NCBI GenBank assembly: GCA_011800805.1
Contig: MPNW01000075.1
Span: 173,980-237,979 of the forward strand
Reading direction: 5' to 3'
Length of the DNA stretch: 64,000 nucleotides
Source of the DNA: Hirudo medicinalis
Lineage: Eukaryota; Annelida; Clitellata; Hirudinida; Hirudinidae
Below, piece after piece: positions 12,823 through 28,590 of this stretch. A program made the position numbers and the translations under genes. How positions within the stretch are numbered: position 1 is the first letter of the stretch; every line of letters starts with the position of its first letter. The notes below the pieces were generated by a model. That model worked only from the letters and a program-made list of their open reading frames with translations, searched no databases and was not told the DNA's origin.

Positions 12823-15800
12823 AATGGTCCTTACCACAATGCCAACAACCACAGGAGCTGATCAAGCAACACTTGGACTCTTGTGGGTTGGATGCAACAG
12901 TTAAGCCTCTCCTGCGCGATGTCACGAGCGTCATCATCACCACTCTAAGACAGGTGGAAGCGGTGTTTGTGGAGAAGAAAGATGGAGGAGGTTGACTTAA
13001 ATGATTGTGATTGTGATTGTGGCAGTGTTAAAAAGGATGATGATGGTAATGGTTGAAAAGGTGAATGTGATGATAGAATATCCTGATTGATAAGGTTGTT
13101 CGCACGAAATCTTGAATATTACACAATAAGAGCTTTTTATTTCAAACCTCCAGGTTTATTGATCTCGAAGCTTCAACATGTTCTTGCTTGCAATAATTCT
13201 GGTGAGGGACACTTCTACAAGTTCACAATTACATGTTTAAGCCTTGTTTTTGACCACACATGTTTCTTGGTTATCGTTGCAGTACTTGCTTTTATTTATT
13301 CTTATTTCAATTATCTCAATTATTTTTATCGTGTTAATGACTAACGTAAAGTTAAAATATAATAACTTAATCTATTTTGTAGATTTCTTTGGTCAAAATG
13401 GTTTCTCATTGTCTGAGGCTGCCATGAAGTACCTTCCAGCACATGTGCTTGGTGAGATTTATTGGATTTTTAATTATCTTGTTAATAACTGAGCTGTGAG
13501 GTTATTGTTTGTATTGAGATCTATCTATAACAGCTAGTCATTTGGACTCTTAGAAATGGTCAAGTCAGATGAAGTTTTGGATTGTCAGATTTTCAAATGG
13601 ACAATTCTCTAAGATATTCTCATTTTTAACATGAACGAGTTTATTCTGTTGAAAACTGATTTCTCAGATTTCAAACCAAGCTTAAAGGTTCCCTTGAGAC
13701 CGGTCGATAAAAGTTTCACAATTGAACACTGCTCCGAGTTTATCGTCAGGTGAGTTGTTTTCAATGCTTACAATTTAATGTTTAAAAAAAATCTATGTGA
13801 CATTCACACAGGATGTATCCAATGCAATCCAACGAAATATTAATGTTATATTAGCAAAAAAGCTTTAACTTATTGATAAATTGATATACTATTTTACAAC
13901 ATCTGCTGAATGTTTCGATACAAGGAATAATAATTGGTGTTTTATTGAAAGCTCTTCAGAGCATGTTCACAAGGGAGTAGAGAGTCTGCTGAGCTTTGTC
14001 ACCACAGTAAGAGCACTGTCGGGCATTAGGGATGCCATCTATCAGCTTGTCAAGGAGGTTCGATAAACTTATAACTCATAGTGTCAATAAACACAATGTG
14101 TTTAGGATGGATTGGATTTATAATATTAGTTACGGCATTGATGCTGTTGATGTTGTCTATTTGAAATTAGTTATTAATTTTTAGTGGTGATTGGTGTTAT
14201 TTTAGTTCTGAAAATAAGTTTAGTCATGATTCTTATTCTAGTTCTCATGATAATTTTAGTTCATGTTTTAGTTCTAGAAAATTCATAATTTTAGAATTTA
14301 ACATGTAATTTCATTTTGAATTTCATTATGAATGTTTTATTCATAAAATGTCACTATTAATTTGTAAAAAAGCACACATCTCAAAAGACTTGTGCATCCC
14401 ATTCCTTCTTCCACTTGTCATTATTCCACTTTAAGAATATTCATTCAACAAATGCTTGAGAGGAAAAAAAAAGTTTGCAGTAGGTTATCTATTTCATTGG
14501 CCTATGTTACTTCTTAATAGAATATGGAGACTTGCAACTGGCAGACTCTGTGCACTGAGGTCATGGGTCATGAACTTGATATCTGGGGCCAGCTGTTAAG
14601 GGAGCACTTTCTGGATAGGTTAAAGGTGAATGTCTCATTTTATAGTATGGTGTGATGCTGTTGTTGATGACATGGCTAGCTTCATGCGAGCCATAATTTA
14701 TGAAAACTCAATCTCATTTAAGTATATTATTGTTTTTTTTATTGAATCTCCTGAATGAAACAAAGTCTTTTCTAATTAGTTACTTTTTTTTTTAACCTGG
14801 ATCTCTGAAGGTTCATTTGCTTGTCAAAAAATGAGGATTTTATGTCTGAGATGGGTTGGATAAAGTGTTCCAAAATATTATATTAAACCCTTGAAATCAC
14901 AGTATTAAATATCATCAGACATGCTGATGTCAGTAAGGTGTCAAACAGTTACTCTTAAAAATGAATATTGACAAGAGAAAAAATTGTAAATTTCATTTAC
15001 ACCATCAGGTGATGCTTCAAGATCAGATGGATTCTCTTTTGTCATCTACCAAAGTTAATGTCTCGAAGACATTGGAAGACTTTGCTGATCTCAATAAGAA
15101 GTGAGAATTATGATAAGGATGATACTGTTGGTGATAAAGTGTCCTAGTGGCAACAATAATAATTTGTCGATAGAATCTCAACAAATTCTTGGAATTGTTG
15201 TCAGTTAACTTGTTTTCCTTTAATTTCCATGAAATATTGTGGTGACTTTTATTGTTACTTAAAAATATTTGTTTATTACAATTATACTAATCCATTATTA
15301 ATTTTAACCAGGGTTCTCATGCCAGAGAGAAACCTTTCAAGTTATGTTTGGTCAGAAGGTTTAGGGGATGTACCCCAGAATGCTGTCTGGACCCCCATAA
15401 ATCAGAAGGTGGGCAATAGGGAGGGTGGCCTACACATGAAAGCTAAAGGTCACACACCCGGAGTTCAAAGGTCAATACTTCTATTTTTCTGCTTTAATAA
15501 TTGAGATATTGATTAACAATTCGTACGTAAACTAATTCATACTTGAAAATGCTAGGTTTTATTGTACATTAAATGATTTGCATGAAGTTATCCCTGATAA
15601 AATGTCAAAAGTTAACACGCCAGTGACAAGACACATCTAGCTATTAAGTTTTGAATCAAAATAAACATTTATTTAAACTAATATATTTTACTGATCTTAG
15701 AGAAACATTATTTTGCAGCTTGTGCCAGTCCATTGATAATAAAGTGAAAATCTTACTCGAGGATGTCATGAGCTACGTAAATCCTCCTCTCTTTCAAAAT

Positions 15801-18800
15801 GCCGACGTGGTTGCTCAGGCCGGTCATGATTCCTCTTCAACCACGTCCCTCATTTCTTCTGTGTCTGGGTTCCTTCCTTCTGTTTTCTCTTCATGGCGTG
15901 GTACATCACCTTCATCTCCTCATTTGAGTTCAACTCTTGAAGATTCGTTTGCCGACAGGGTGCAGGTTCAAGACCTGCTTCGGACCACTTGCATTTCATT
16001 TATGAATAAGTGAGTCGGTCATCTAAAATGGCATTGTCTATTGTTCATTACTACTGGAATTTATCTGGATTTAATAGATTTAATTTGAAATTCATCAAAA
16101 TCAATTGTTTATCTTAATAAATTAATTAGAGTTTAATTAGAAACATCGATTTTAAAGTAGTTTCAAACTGTTGTGTCATTGTGTCAATATTTATTTGTTT
16201 ATTCTTCTAGCCTACTCGAATTTCTGAAATTGTTGCTGCACACTTACCAAGATGAAGTAAAAAGCATAGAAATGACCAACAGTAACATCTCCATTATTCT
16301 GCAAAGGTAATACATAAAATTTCTTACAAAATACATCAGGAACGCATATTTTGTCATGCATTACGTTCAAGCATTTTTAAATAACTGGTTTCAATTAAAG
16401 TTGCAAAACAGTGTGATGGCTTGTTAGCTTCAGAATGAAAGTTAGCTTATTAGCATTCACACTTTTTTTATTTGATGTCGTGAAATAAATAAATCAGAAT
16501 AATAAATCGTCCAAAAGGACTATCCGAGGGGATGTATCCCCGCTAGTAATAAAGCAACGTCTATTATTATTATTATCTGTAATTATTCCTGACATAATTG
16601 ATTACTGATGCTGAGACATGAGCTACAGAAGGAATAGAAAACTCAGCAATTTTTGGTTCAATCTGATCATATCCAGAGCTGTGTGAATGTTTGAGAGATC
16701 TTGTTATATATTGTAAGCACTTTTTCAGAAGCCACTGATGCGATTCAATGAGACAAAGAATTCTTGAGATAGTCTAGGAAAATTTTTTACGACTTTGATA
16801 TCTTTGAGACAGTTCCATCAGCAATTTTCAAAAACAACTTTTTGTATCTTGTAATACTAATAGGAGTTATTTAGAATGGTGTCATATTCAGAGGTGCTTT
16901 GTCTTTTTCATCCACTTTTTTTATGACATTCCCATTCAGGTTCTTCCAAATCGCCTCTCTTAAATTTTTCAGTGTCATGTTGACATCCATTGCCATCATT
17001 AAAAAAAGTGGCTCACTTGATTCGGGTAAAAAAATAGCCGTCACTGCTATTGCCTGGCTCTGTCATTTTGATAGCATCTGTTGAAATAAGCAAGCAGGGC
17101 TGTTTGCAATGTTGAACATTGTCTCCTTTGGTCCATGTGATCTCTCCTAGTGATTTCTAGCCTTGCCAGTCATTCATTGATTTGCCAGAACATCTGCTCA
17201 GAGTTATCTGCATGCCTATTGGTGGGAATGACTGATTGATGAAGGGCTTGTCTGATGCCATGGTGAGCATGGAGTGTATTTGTGGAGGCAATTTGTTAGA
17301 CCGCATTTGCCACGTCCCTTTTTGTTAATTATGAAATACTTATGATGGTGATCTTGTATATCATAAGGACCTTTACATGGTGGAGCATTGATGGCAAATT
17401 TGTGTATGTTACTAGAAGCATATTTGGAGCTTTCTTTGATAGTGGAAGCGAATTTTTCATCCATAAATTTTCAGTTTCACTACTGGCAAGCCCAAATTTT
17501 TGACAGATGTCACAAACATTTGGCACCTTTATGATCAGGAATACTTATCGTAAAATGAGGATGAAGTTGTGAAGCTGATCTGGCACCACAGCCCAGATCA
17601 ATACCGTGGGCATCGGTGATGCCATATCTTTCACAAAACTGAAAAGCTTGCAGAATCTGTCCAAGCTTTCTTGCTCAACCATTACATGAAATTTCTTTCT
17701 GTTGTAAGTTGTGAATGTACAGTGCTGGAAAAAGGGTTAAGACAGTCCCTACTTTTTCCAGTAACTTAAGTTTAAAACAGCTTATAAAGCTCAAATTTAG
17801 AAGAAATGTGTAATATCCTTACAGAATATAGCTCATAAGTTTTTGTTCACTTTGGTTAAGAATTAAGCATAAATTTCAGTGTTTTGGAAACAAAATTTAT
17901 TTAAAACCAAATAAAATAATATTTCAATAGGATGTTATTCCTCCTTTCTCGAAAATAACATCAATGCACCTATTTTTCATGGAGGAAATCAGTGTTTTGA
18001 TGTTTTGTTTTTGTTTTTTTGAGCAATTTTATTTATTAACTAAGAACAACAGTAACCAACAGAAAAAAGGAAACCAAGTAAAATAACTCAAGGGTCAGCT
18101 TTAAGGAAACGCTTCCGCTATCAGACCGACCCTCCTTAACACGTTACAAGTTGGCGTATTTACAAAAGTAAGCAAAAATACTCAGAAAAGAAAACCGCAC
18201 AATATGTACAACTTATAAGCTTTTTTAAATAACAAATATAGAATATTAAAAGGACAGGATAGAGATTGATCTTTTATTGATAATGGAATTGTAGAATATA
18301 ATCTTGGACCATAGCATTGAATGGAAAAGAGTTTGAACAGACATAGTAAATGAGGGACTATATTCATATGTAGTACGAAGAAAGTGGGTAGGGTTATTGT
18401 AACTATTACTATCTGAAAAAAAACCTGTAAATATCTTAGGAAGGGCATTGTAATCATAACAAAACATAAAAAGTGTGACTTGTAAACAGTGGATCTGATA
18501 AATGATCAGTAGGTTATTATTTACAAACGTCGACTTAGTTGAAGATAAATGGATGAAGTTTTCATCCAGGTGTCTCCAGGTGCTCCAAATTGCTTCTATC
18601 AAATCTTTTTCAGAGTCATATTTATGTCCACTGCCATTAACTGATCTTGAAAGAAGACCGCAGACATTTTCAATTGGATTCAAGTCAGGGGAACATGCAG
18701 GCCAATCCATAACCTGCATGTTGGACTCCTGGAACAATGCTCTTGTTGTCTTTGAAACATGAATTGGAGTGTTATCTTGTTGAAATTCATGTTCTTTTGT

Positions 18801-21800
18801 TTCAACATAAGGAAGGAGATGATCCTTGAGCATTTGGATGTATTTCTGAGAGTCCTGCCTTCCTTTCAAAAGCACTAGCTCAGTCTTCCCAAATGCTGAA
18901 ATTCCTCCCCAGACCATTACAGAACCTCCTCCATGTTTCCTGCCAAAAACAACATCTTTTTCTTTTCTGAGGTCATGCCAGTAGTACTTACAACCATCTG
19001 GCCCATCTAGATTGAATTTTTTCTCATCTGAGAAAATCACGCGTTCCCACCTTTCATTATAATTGACCATCTCTTTGGACCAGAGGAGACGTTTTTCCTT
19101 GTGATGGTTTTCAATGCTAGAGCTCGCTTTCTCATTTCGTACTTCAGCTGTCCACTTGAATTAAGATAGTTGCAGACTGTCCTCACTTGAACATCCAAAT
19201 CCAACTTGTCCTTTAGCTGCTTATAAGAATATTCTCCTCGTGAAGCCTCCCCGATGAGATGAGAGTCTCTGACTCTGTTTCGAGAGTTTTTCGGTCTTCC
19301 GCCCACATACCTCTTCCCGTATGAGTCTGGATCATCTAACAAACATTTTATGACAATTATTGATCTATTCAATTCCTTAGCAATCTTTCTTATTGAATAG
19401 TTTGCTTTCCTGAAGGCCACAATTTGTCCTCTTTCTTCTTGTTTTGAAAACTGCTTGCATTTGTTGCTCTGAGCAGACGGCTTGAGATGATTTGCCTGTT
19501 GACGTGTCGACTGATTGCATTGGCATGCGGCTTCTCTGGGTGTTTTCACAATCTTTTTCAATTCATTTTTAGACTGCAGTGAATAATCTGTTTCACTCAT
19601 CATCTTCTGTTAGATATGTTCATCTATTTGTAATTTCTCACAGCCAGCTGCAAGTTGCCAAAGGAAATCGATAGTGACTTTCCTGGCCACCCTAACATTT
19701 CATTGAATCTCTCAACAAACATGCTTTCTTGGTGCAAATCTCTCTGAAGTTGTTCAAACTTTTTGACCTGGATCCAGCTTGGCTCCTTGTACCTGTGGTG
19801 TGCTGCAAACTTTAAAATGTTGTGTAACACATAAACTGATTGTGATGGACATGCAAAAATACTACCACCTCTGTCTATTAACAAAGAAATCAATGTGATA
19901 TGTTGCTGATCACAACAACTATTCTTAAAATCTGGATTGAAGTTATTGACAGAGATTCTGGTAACTGATTGCATGTTGGAATCATACAACACAGTCCTAT
20001 TTTGCAAATTTAAGGGCATGCACTGATGTATGAGTGAAACTGTTCTGAGATTCTCAGTGCATGATCTGCTCATAAGTCCTGTGAAATTTCCAATAAGTGA
20101 ATTGAATTGAGGCTCTTTGTAGTTAAAGTCTGTGACCTCATTGCAAACCCTTCAATCATTCCCCTGTGCTTGGCTGCAGAACTTTCCTGCTGCTTGTCAC
20201 AAAAGTGGAAGATCTCACCTAATTTGATGTTTTGGCAACCCAATCCATGTGGCATCCTAGTGTTGATGTGAAAATTACTCAACCATTTTTTTTAAAGATA
20301 TCTTGCCTTTTACTCGGTGGAGCTTACAATGACCCTCTGCTTTACACTTCAACACAGTGGTGCAATAAAATAAAATCCATGAATTGTTCAGAAGTTTCAT
20401 CACAAATCAAAGAAGTTCCAGCGAACGAGTAACGGTCGTTGTATCATGCAAAACCCATAAAATTTAAGAGAATAAATTTTTACAATTATTTTGTAATTTT
20501 ATTTTTAAAAAATATAATTTTACTGCCCCTTGGAATAAAAATATATGTGCTGGTGCAAACCTGCAGAGCTTGAAGGGTCATTGGATGCTAGCAATAACAA
20601 TGATGATGACACAAACAAACGACGAACAATATTTTTCGACAGGGCCCTTTACTTGGGCAGGATTAGTTGTGGCCTTTGTGATTTGAGTCCCTCTCTTCAG
20701 CGATGCATGATTCAAGATGGCGAACAAACGACCGAGACCTCCACGCCAACCTCCAAGTGACTTTTGTCATTTTTATTTATTCTTTCTTAATTCATGAAAA
20801 TGGTCATTAATTTGTCTCAAAATATCACTTGAATAATTGCATGTAAAATTTTGTGTTGTCATTTAGTGAATCTTTGAATAATCTAGGTCGTGTTGATTGA
20901 TTTAAGGTATGCATTTACAATTGCTTATTAATTACTGTTGTTCAAGAAGTCATGAACACTTTTTGGCTTCATCAGTCATGAATAAATAATGATATTAACT
21001 AATATTATAATTGATTAATTCTTATTATTATTATAATTAAGCAGGAGCTGGAAGAGTTTAAAACAAACAAACAGCCAAACTTCTCAGAACAAGAACTGGT
21101 TGGACCTCGTGGAAAAACTTGAAGGTTTCAGCCAGGATGTTTATGTGTGGGTTGATTTTCTTATGAAACAATCATTTTTTTACTCATAAGGGACTCTTAG
21201 TGAGAATCTGATCATTACAACCACACAAGATGTATGATGAAGCAGACAAAAATTATTGTTCTTAATTTTGCACTTACTTTAAAATAATTTAGTTTAAACA
21301 AGTTTTGTAAAAATAAGCTCCCATTTAGAGGAGATTGCTTTTTCAGTTGTATGCTTGCACTGTTTTAGTACGAAAAAAACTTTGTCACTAAATTTATATT
21401 TGTAGTTTTTAATAACCGACCGATATATTATTTTTTTTTTAAATAATTGTGTATTAATTATTTTAGGATATGGTCAGAATATGTCATGGCCACTCTCTTG
21501 ACAGAGTTCAAGGATAACCTCTGGCATAGAAAAGAAAACACTTATTCAGCCTTCATATCGTCTTGCACTGTGAGTGCCTAATATATCTTCAAATGTTTGT
21601 TTGCTCATTGTCCACCCAACTATCTGTAATTATTATTTTTGACATGCTTAAAGATATTTGTGTAATGTTTTCATTTTTTTTTAAGCTTGTATAAGTAACT
21701 TGAGTTGAAATTAATTTGTATGATACAAATTTAATAATAAAGTGTCTCAGAAAAGTGTGCTAGAAGCAACAAATAGTGCAGCTGTTTAATGAGTGTGATG

Positions 21801-23825
21801 ATGATAGTAATGCTAATGATTGCAGCAGTGGGATTCAACAGTAATCGAGGAAGAAAATGAGGAGGGCAATGTTGTCAAGTCGACCATAAAAGTTCCCATG
21901 CAGGTAATTAGATATCATTTGTAAACATCATTATGCATCCTCAGTTTTTGTTAAAGTTTTATGGTAAAATGTAGAAATGATCTTTGTATTGTTGGAGATT
22001 GTATCAATGCATCAATTACTTGTGTTTGCATTATTGCCAACTTTAAATAAAGTTGTCATCAAAGTATAAATATTATTATTATTACTTTACTTTGTCTCAG
22101 GCTTCTTGGTTTATTCAAGATTTGTTATACAAACTTTGCATGCACATCAACAAGATAGGAGGACATGTCATATCAGGGTTTGTGGATTTAGTTGGCTCTT
22201 CTGAATATCGATATTTATTTTAAAAATAAATTAAGATGAGAAGAAATTAAATAATTGATTAAACACTTGCAACATGCACAGGTCTACCACCAGTAACTTG
22301 GCCAAAAAGCTATTGGGCAGCATTTTGTCAGTTTATGGCGATCTGCTTTCGTCCTCTTCGCCATCAATCCATCAAAGTCGAGCTTTGCAGATGTGGTTTG
22401 ATGTTAAATATTTGGTCGGCGTTCTGTCTTCTGCCAAAGACGAGGTAATTACTTTGTGGCACAAGAGCTTCTTATGTCATATTAAGCTACATTACAGTAT
22501 AAAATGTGTCTTTCTTATTAGTTAGTGTCTTTTAGTGTCTTATACTCTTACAAACTGAAAGAGTAAATGTATTTGTTTTATTTTATCTATCATTCTTTTA
22601 CAATATTTTTGTAATTTGAATTAAAACTGCTCTTTTGAAATCTTCTAAAAATCCTTTTCATGTTGTGCCTCAAGTAAATGCAACATTGTTGACTAAAGTT
22701 AGATAAACAATACTATCCTGAAACATCACCGTCTACCTCCAGGCAGCAGGCACGGACAAGATGTCGTCTGAAGTTTTGGAAACGTTGGAGAGTTATGTGG
22801 ATCCTTTCGACCTGGATGTTTTTAGGCCTTACATTAAGAAGCACCTCAACAGGCTCCTCCAAAGGAGTAGTGTGAGTTCATGTGCATGAATACACTCAGA
22901 AGTGATTGTCATCCTCCTCATTCCCATGCATTAATTTGGTCCGTGCATTGTGCTTTCATCAATTTTGAGTACAAGAATTATTACTTGATAAAATTTAATT
23001 AATACAAAAATTATTTTATATCATATTATTTAAAATAAATTCATTTGTTTGTCCATTATCTAGCAATTTCACTTTTCCAAATCTTTTTGTTAGTTTGTCT
23101 GCACCCTTAAAAACATTCCTACTAACTTCATCAACAATAATTTTCATTGTTAATCAAGTTCTGTATACACAAAGATGTTTTGTCAGGTACTCTATGGACT
23201 GATTCTAATTTCCGAGAGGTCCTCATTCTCCTCTGTGCTGCCCTCAACTTCAGGGCAGGAACAGCATCACATTGTACCCCTCTCGACGGGGCTCAACAGG
23301 TTCCCCCTTCTTCCGCTACCTCAGCAGGCCAACCAACTCAACATGGATGCTGCCACTACAAAGGTTTGTTCGGGTTTGGATGTGTACTTGTAAGAGTGAT
23401 TAAGATTTAACTTTATTATAGTTTTGGGTTCATCAAGGTCATGTTCTTTGAGCTTACTACATTATTACTTATTACATTTGGCCTGTAAGCTGTGACATCC
23501 TATGAGAAATAGAACGATTGCAAATTAATACAAAGGCCATCGGTTAACCAACATTCAACAATGTAATTTACAGCTACTTGGGTACCATATCAATTAATCA
23601 TACAACAAATTATAATAAACATTAACTTTTTAGTGATTACCTAACAATTTGAACCTCGTCTCTTAGCTCTCCCAGAAAGCACTTCAATTGGTGGGTTCCG
23701 TTCAGGGCAACAAGACCTTCAACACTGCCTCCTCCGCACTTCCATCCCCATTGTCCCTTCCTCAGAAGGAACAGACGTCCCGTTCCCCCACCCAGCTGGT
23801 TCATCCTCTTTCTTGGAGCAGATGA
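10404..23825 (+). CDS. COG1: Conserved oligomeric Golgi complex subunit 1, 27 exons
   Basis: Subunit of the COG tethering complex (lobe A/B bridge) for retrograde vesicle traffic at the Golgi. Exons: 10404-10489, 10665-10709, 10779-10845, 10961-11070, 11429-11498, 11786-11959, 12411-12452, 12582-12668, 12855-12990, 13154-13201, 13383-13451, 13668-13749, 13952-14057, 14521-14625, 15009-15100, 15312-15470, 15719-16009, 16211-16306, 20643-20756, 21045-21146, 21467-21569, 21826-21903, 22101-22177, 22282-22444, 22743-22871, 23187-23363, 23667-23825. All junctions are GT-AG and in phase; 988 residues, against about 980 in human. Conserved blocks: KKKEDLRQMVGERYRELIEAADTI, IWSSLDREEYLNATRLYLL, ALSGIRDAIYQLVKE, ALQMWFDVKYLVGVLSSAKDE and YVDPFDLDVFRPYI. 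The very C-terminus is uncertain: another frame of the last exon stays open to LEQMSTLF and a stop near 23875. The 4.3-kb intron 18 contains a nested transposon cluster. Confidence 0.95.
11566..11650 (+). repeat. Possible degraded SINE head
   Basis: GCAAGTTAGCTCAGAGG matches the 5' tRNA-like head of the SINE at 7220 and 27051, read in plus orientation. The B box and tail are not recognisable, so this is a weak call. COG1 intron 5. Confidence 0.35.
12150..12245 (+). repeat. tRNA-like fragment, possible SINE remnant
   Basis: TGGCTGAAAGGATAGG resembles a Pol III A box and CGTTCGAAACTCG a B box about 45 bases later. It does not fold into a full tRNA by eye. COG1 intron 6. Confidence 0.3.
12786..12821 (+). 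repeat. (ATG)n microsatellite
   Basis: About twelve uninterrupted ATG/TGA triplets in COG1 intron 8, 34 bases before the next exon. The same triplet class recurs throughout the window. Confidence 0.9.
16489..16577 (+). repeat. LINE/SINE 3' tail ending in (TTA)n
   Basis: A short block with GGGGATGTATCCCCG (a small hairpin), followed by AAAGCAACGTC and a (TATTAT)n tract. This hairpin-plus-simple-repeat layout is typical of the 3' end of a non-LTR element. No second copy was seen in the window. COG1 intron 18. Confidence 0.4.
16578..17717. other. Intronic sequence, possible decayed element on the minus strand
   Basis: No host exon seen. Minus-strand fragments with stops (CDICQKFGLASSETENLW at about 17512; NLREAIWKNLNGNVIKK at about 16950) look protein-like but match nothing I recognise. 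They could be a decayed transposon. Confidence 0.3.
17720..17761 (+). repeat. Left terminal repeat of a Tc1-like element
   Basis: After a TA target dinucleotide the sequence begins CAGTGCTGGAAAAAGGG, a typical Tc1/mariner CAGTG tip. CTGGAAAAAG (17725-17734) and CTTTTTCCAG (17752-17761) form a perfect 10-base inverted repeat inside it. The reverse-complement copy expected at the other end was not found before 20643. Confidence 0.55.
17924..19603 (-). pseudogene. Tc1-type DD34E transposase, broken by a frameshift and a LINE insertion
   Basis: The minus strand from 19603 encodes an HTH region (FRKANYSIRKIAKELNRS, GGRPKNS). A frameshift near 19100 leads into the DDE domain: FSDEKKFNLDG (first D), FQQDNTPIH (second D), then SPDLNPIEN with E 35 residues later, the DD34E spacing of Tc1. 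The frame reaches LDEN at about 18563 and is interrupted by a LINE at 18007-18553. It resumes as IKTLISSMKNRCIDVIFEKG and stops at 17924-17926, a normal Tc1 C-terminus. The catalytic triad is preserved but the gene cannot make an intact protein. It is antisense to COG1, in intron 18. The N-terminal 40 residues before the HTH are longer than usual. Confidence 0.85.
18007..18553 (-). mobile_element. 5'-truncated LINE inserted in the Tc1 transposase
   Basis: On the minus strand this encodes the end of a LINE ORF (YGPRLYSTIPLSIKDQ, FNILYLLFKKAYKLYILCG). It then has a 3' UTR with the block TCTGATAGCGGAAGC...CTTAAAGCTGACCC, an AATAAA and an A-rich tail (17999-18020). The 3' UTR block and protein tail match the LINE at 30676-31994. 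Near-identical 9-mers flank it: TGATGTTTT at 17998-18006 and TGAAGTTTT at 18554-18562, a likely target-site duplication. Confidence 0.8.
19624..20195 (-). pseudogene. Unidentified reading frame directly upstream of the Tc1 transposase
   Basis: On the minus strand about 190 codons stay open, ending at 19624-19626, only 20 bases before the transposase start. The protein-like text (KEPQFNSLIGNFTGLMSRSC, RTVSLIHQCMPLNLQNR, LISLLIDRGGSIFACPSQSV, LHNILKFAAHHRYKEPSWIQ) is not low complexity, and I recognise no family. An earlier piece in another frame (LGCQNIKLGEIFHFCDKQQE) suggests one more frameshift. It could be a second ORF of the element, a captured host gene fragment or an unrelated pseudogene. 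Antisense to COG1. Confidence 0.45.
21299..21412 (+). mobile_element. Half copy of the palindromic MITE
   Basis: CAAGTTTTGTAAAAATAAGCT...CCATTTAGAGGAGATTGC...ACTTTGTCACTAAAT is the reverse complement of the right arm of the MITE at 7582-7789, with very high identity. The second arm is absent. COG1 intron 20. Confidence 0.75.
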
Positions 23826-24410
23826 GCACTCTTTTCAGCAGCTCATCTGCCACCACCCTCTACATTAAATGAGGCTTCAGACTGCTCATGCTACAACAAG
23901 CTTTCAGGTGGAGAATCAATCAATTTAATTTGTTTCCTCTCGGATCAGAGATTTCAGTTGCACTAGGATGGGTTTGATTGTTGGTTATTGATTATTATTT
24001 GGGTTGATTATTGTTGGTTCTTGTGCTTTCAAAAATAAAAATGGAGTTGGCACTTAGTTGCAATAACAATGAATTTGACAAGGCTAGTGACTTGTTTTCC
24101 TCACAAGATTTCATTAACAGTAAGCAGAAAATTCTCACTATGAACAACGATTACAACAAATATAAAAAATATCAACAAGAACCACGTGATGGTAACAGTG
24201 ACTTCGACACCACAAAAACTGGCGATAACTCAACAGGTAGAGTGAGAAGTTATGGTCGCCTCTTTTTATCCGGGGATTCTGAAAGAGTTTATTACATTTC
24301 ATCACAAAGATAAATTCTAAATAAAATAAATATTGGCAGAGTGATTGACAAATGATAATTGGCAAATAAGAGCCGGCATTAACTCCCAGAACTGAGGAGT
24401 GAATCATAGA
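23826..24410. other. Convergent 3' ends of COG1 and the DZF gene, with a small ORF
   Basis: Contains the COG1 3' UTR, with AATAAA at 24034-24039. A 100-codon plus-strand ORF (24011-24313; second Met at 24041) encodes a hydrophilic, Asn/Asp/Lys/Tyr-rich peptide ending GRLFLSGDSERVYYISSQR. AATAAA hexamers lie just after its stop. No family recognised; it may be non-coding. Confidence 0.4.
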
Positions 24411-27799
<3,389 letters not shown>

Positions 27800-28590
27800 T
27801 AAGACTTTAAACTGATTGTATCTGCTCTCCTATCTTAATTTCTGTTTCGTATTTGCAATCGTTATCAGGCCGAACCCAAGTTTAACTCGACAAACCGCGT
27901 ATGTAGCAAGATCAGTTGTTTGCTTAAAAGTGAACATTTCTGAAGTCAAAACTCCATTTACTAACTGCGTTAGAAACAAACTGTACCCAAGCCACCCAGC
28001 ACACGTGTTACTATGTGTTATTACCAAACTAACAAAGCAATCAAAATAACAACTAATATTCCGTGACCGCAATCCGAACGTTCAACGCCGCTACACGCCT
28101 CAGGACCTAAACACGGACCGCGTAGCAAGAAATTTGAACGAAATCATTCACGGATAATACATTTTGTAAGGCTCTTAAAGAGTGAGATAAAGCATGTCCA
28201 TAGCTAATGCATTAAACTTAAGATGTAATCAAGGAACAAAATCAAAGCCCAACAAACAAGCAGAATAATCAAAACTCAGGTGGATCAGTTTCATATAAAT
28301 CATTGTCATACGGCAGGGAAACGCTGCCAACATAGTGAATATGCAGTTAATCATTACATGCAAAAAACTTATCGACTTTGCTTTTGTTCTCTGATGGAAA
28401 AACAAGGTTCAAGTTTCATGGCAAAGTTACGACTCGAGCGACCTAGGAGCATCGACGACGTGAAAAAACCTTCTCCGTCTCCGAAGCCAAAATTGAATAT
28501 CAACAGATCGAACAAACAAATTCTTCAACAAGGAGATCACCAAAACGGCTGCAAAAGAAACATTTTCTGTCCTTTCATTTTAATTATTCT
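27800..28590. other. Intergenic, ING 3' region and DZF promoter
   Basis: Both flanking genes are on the minus strand, so this holds the 3' UTR of the ING gene and the promoter of the DZF gene. A plus-strand ORF (28280-28678) overlaps the ING PHD exon antisense and is not supported. No recognisable gene or repeat. Confidence 0.5.
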
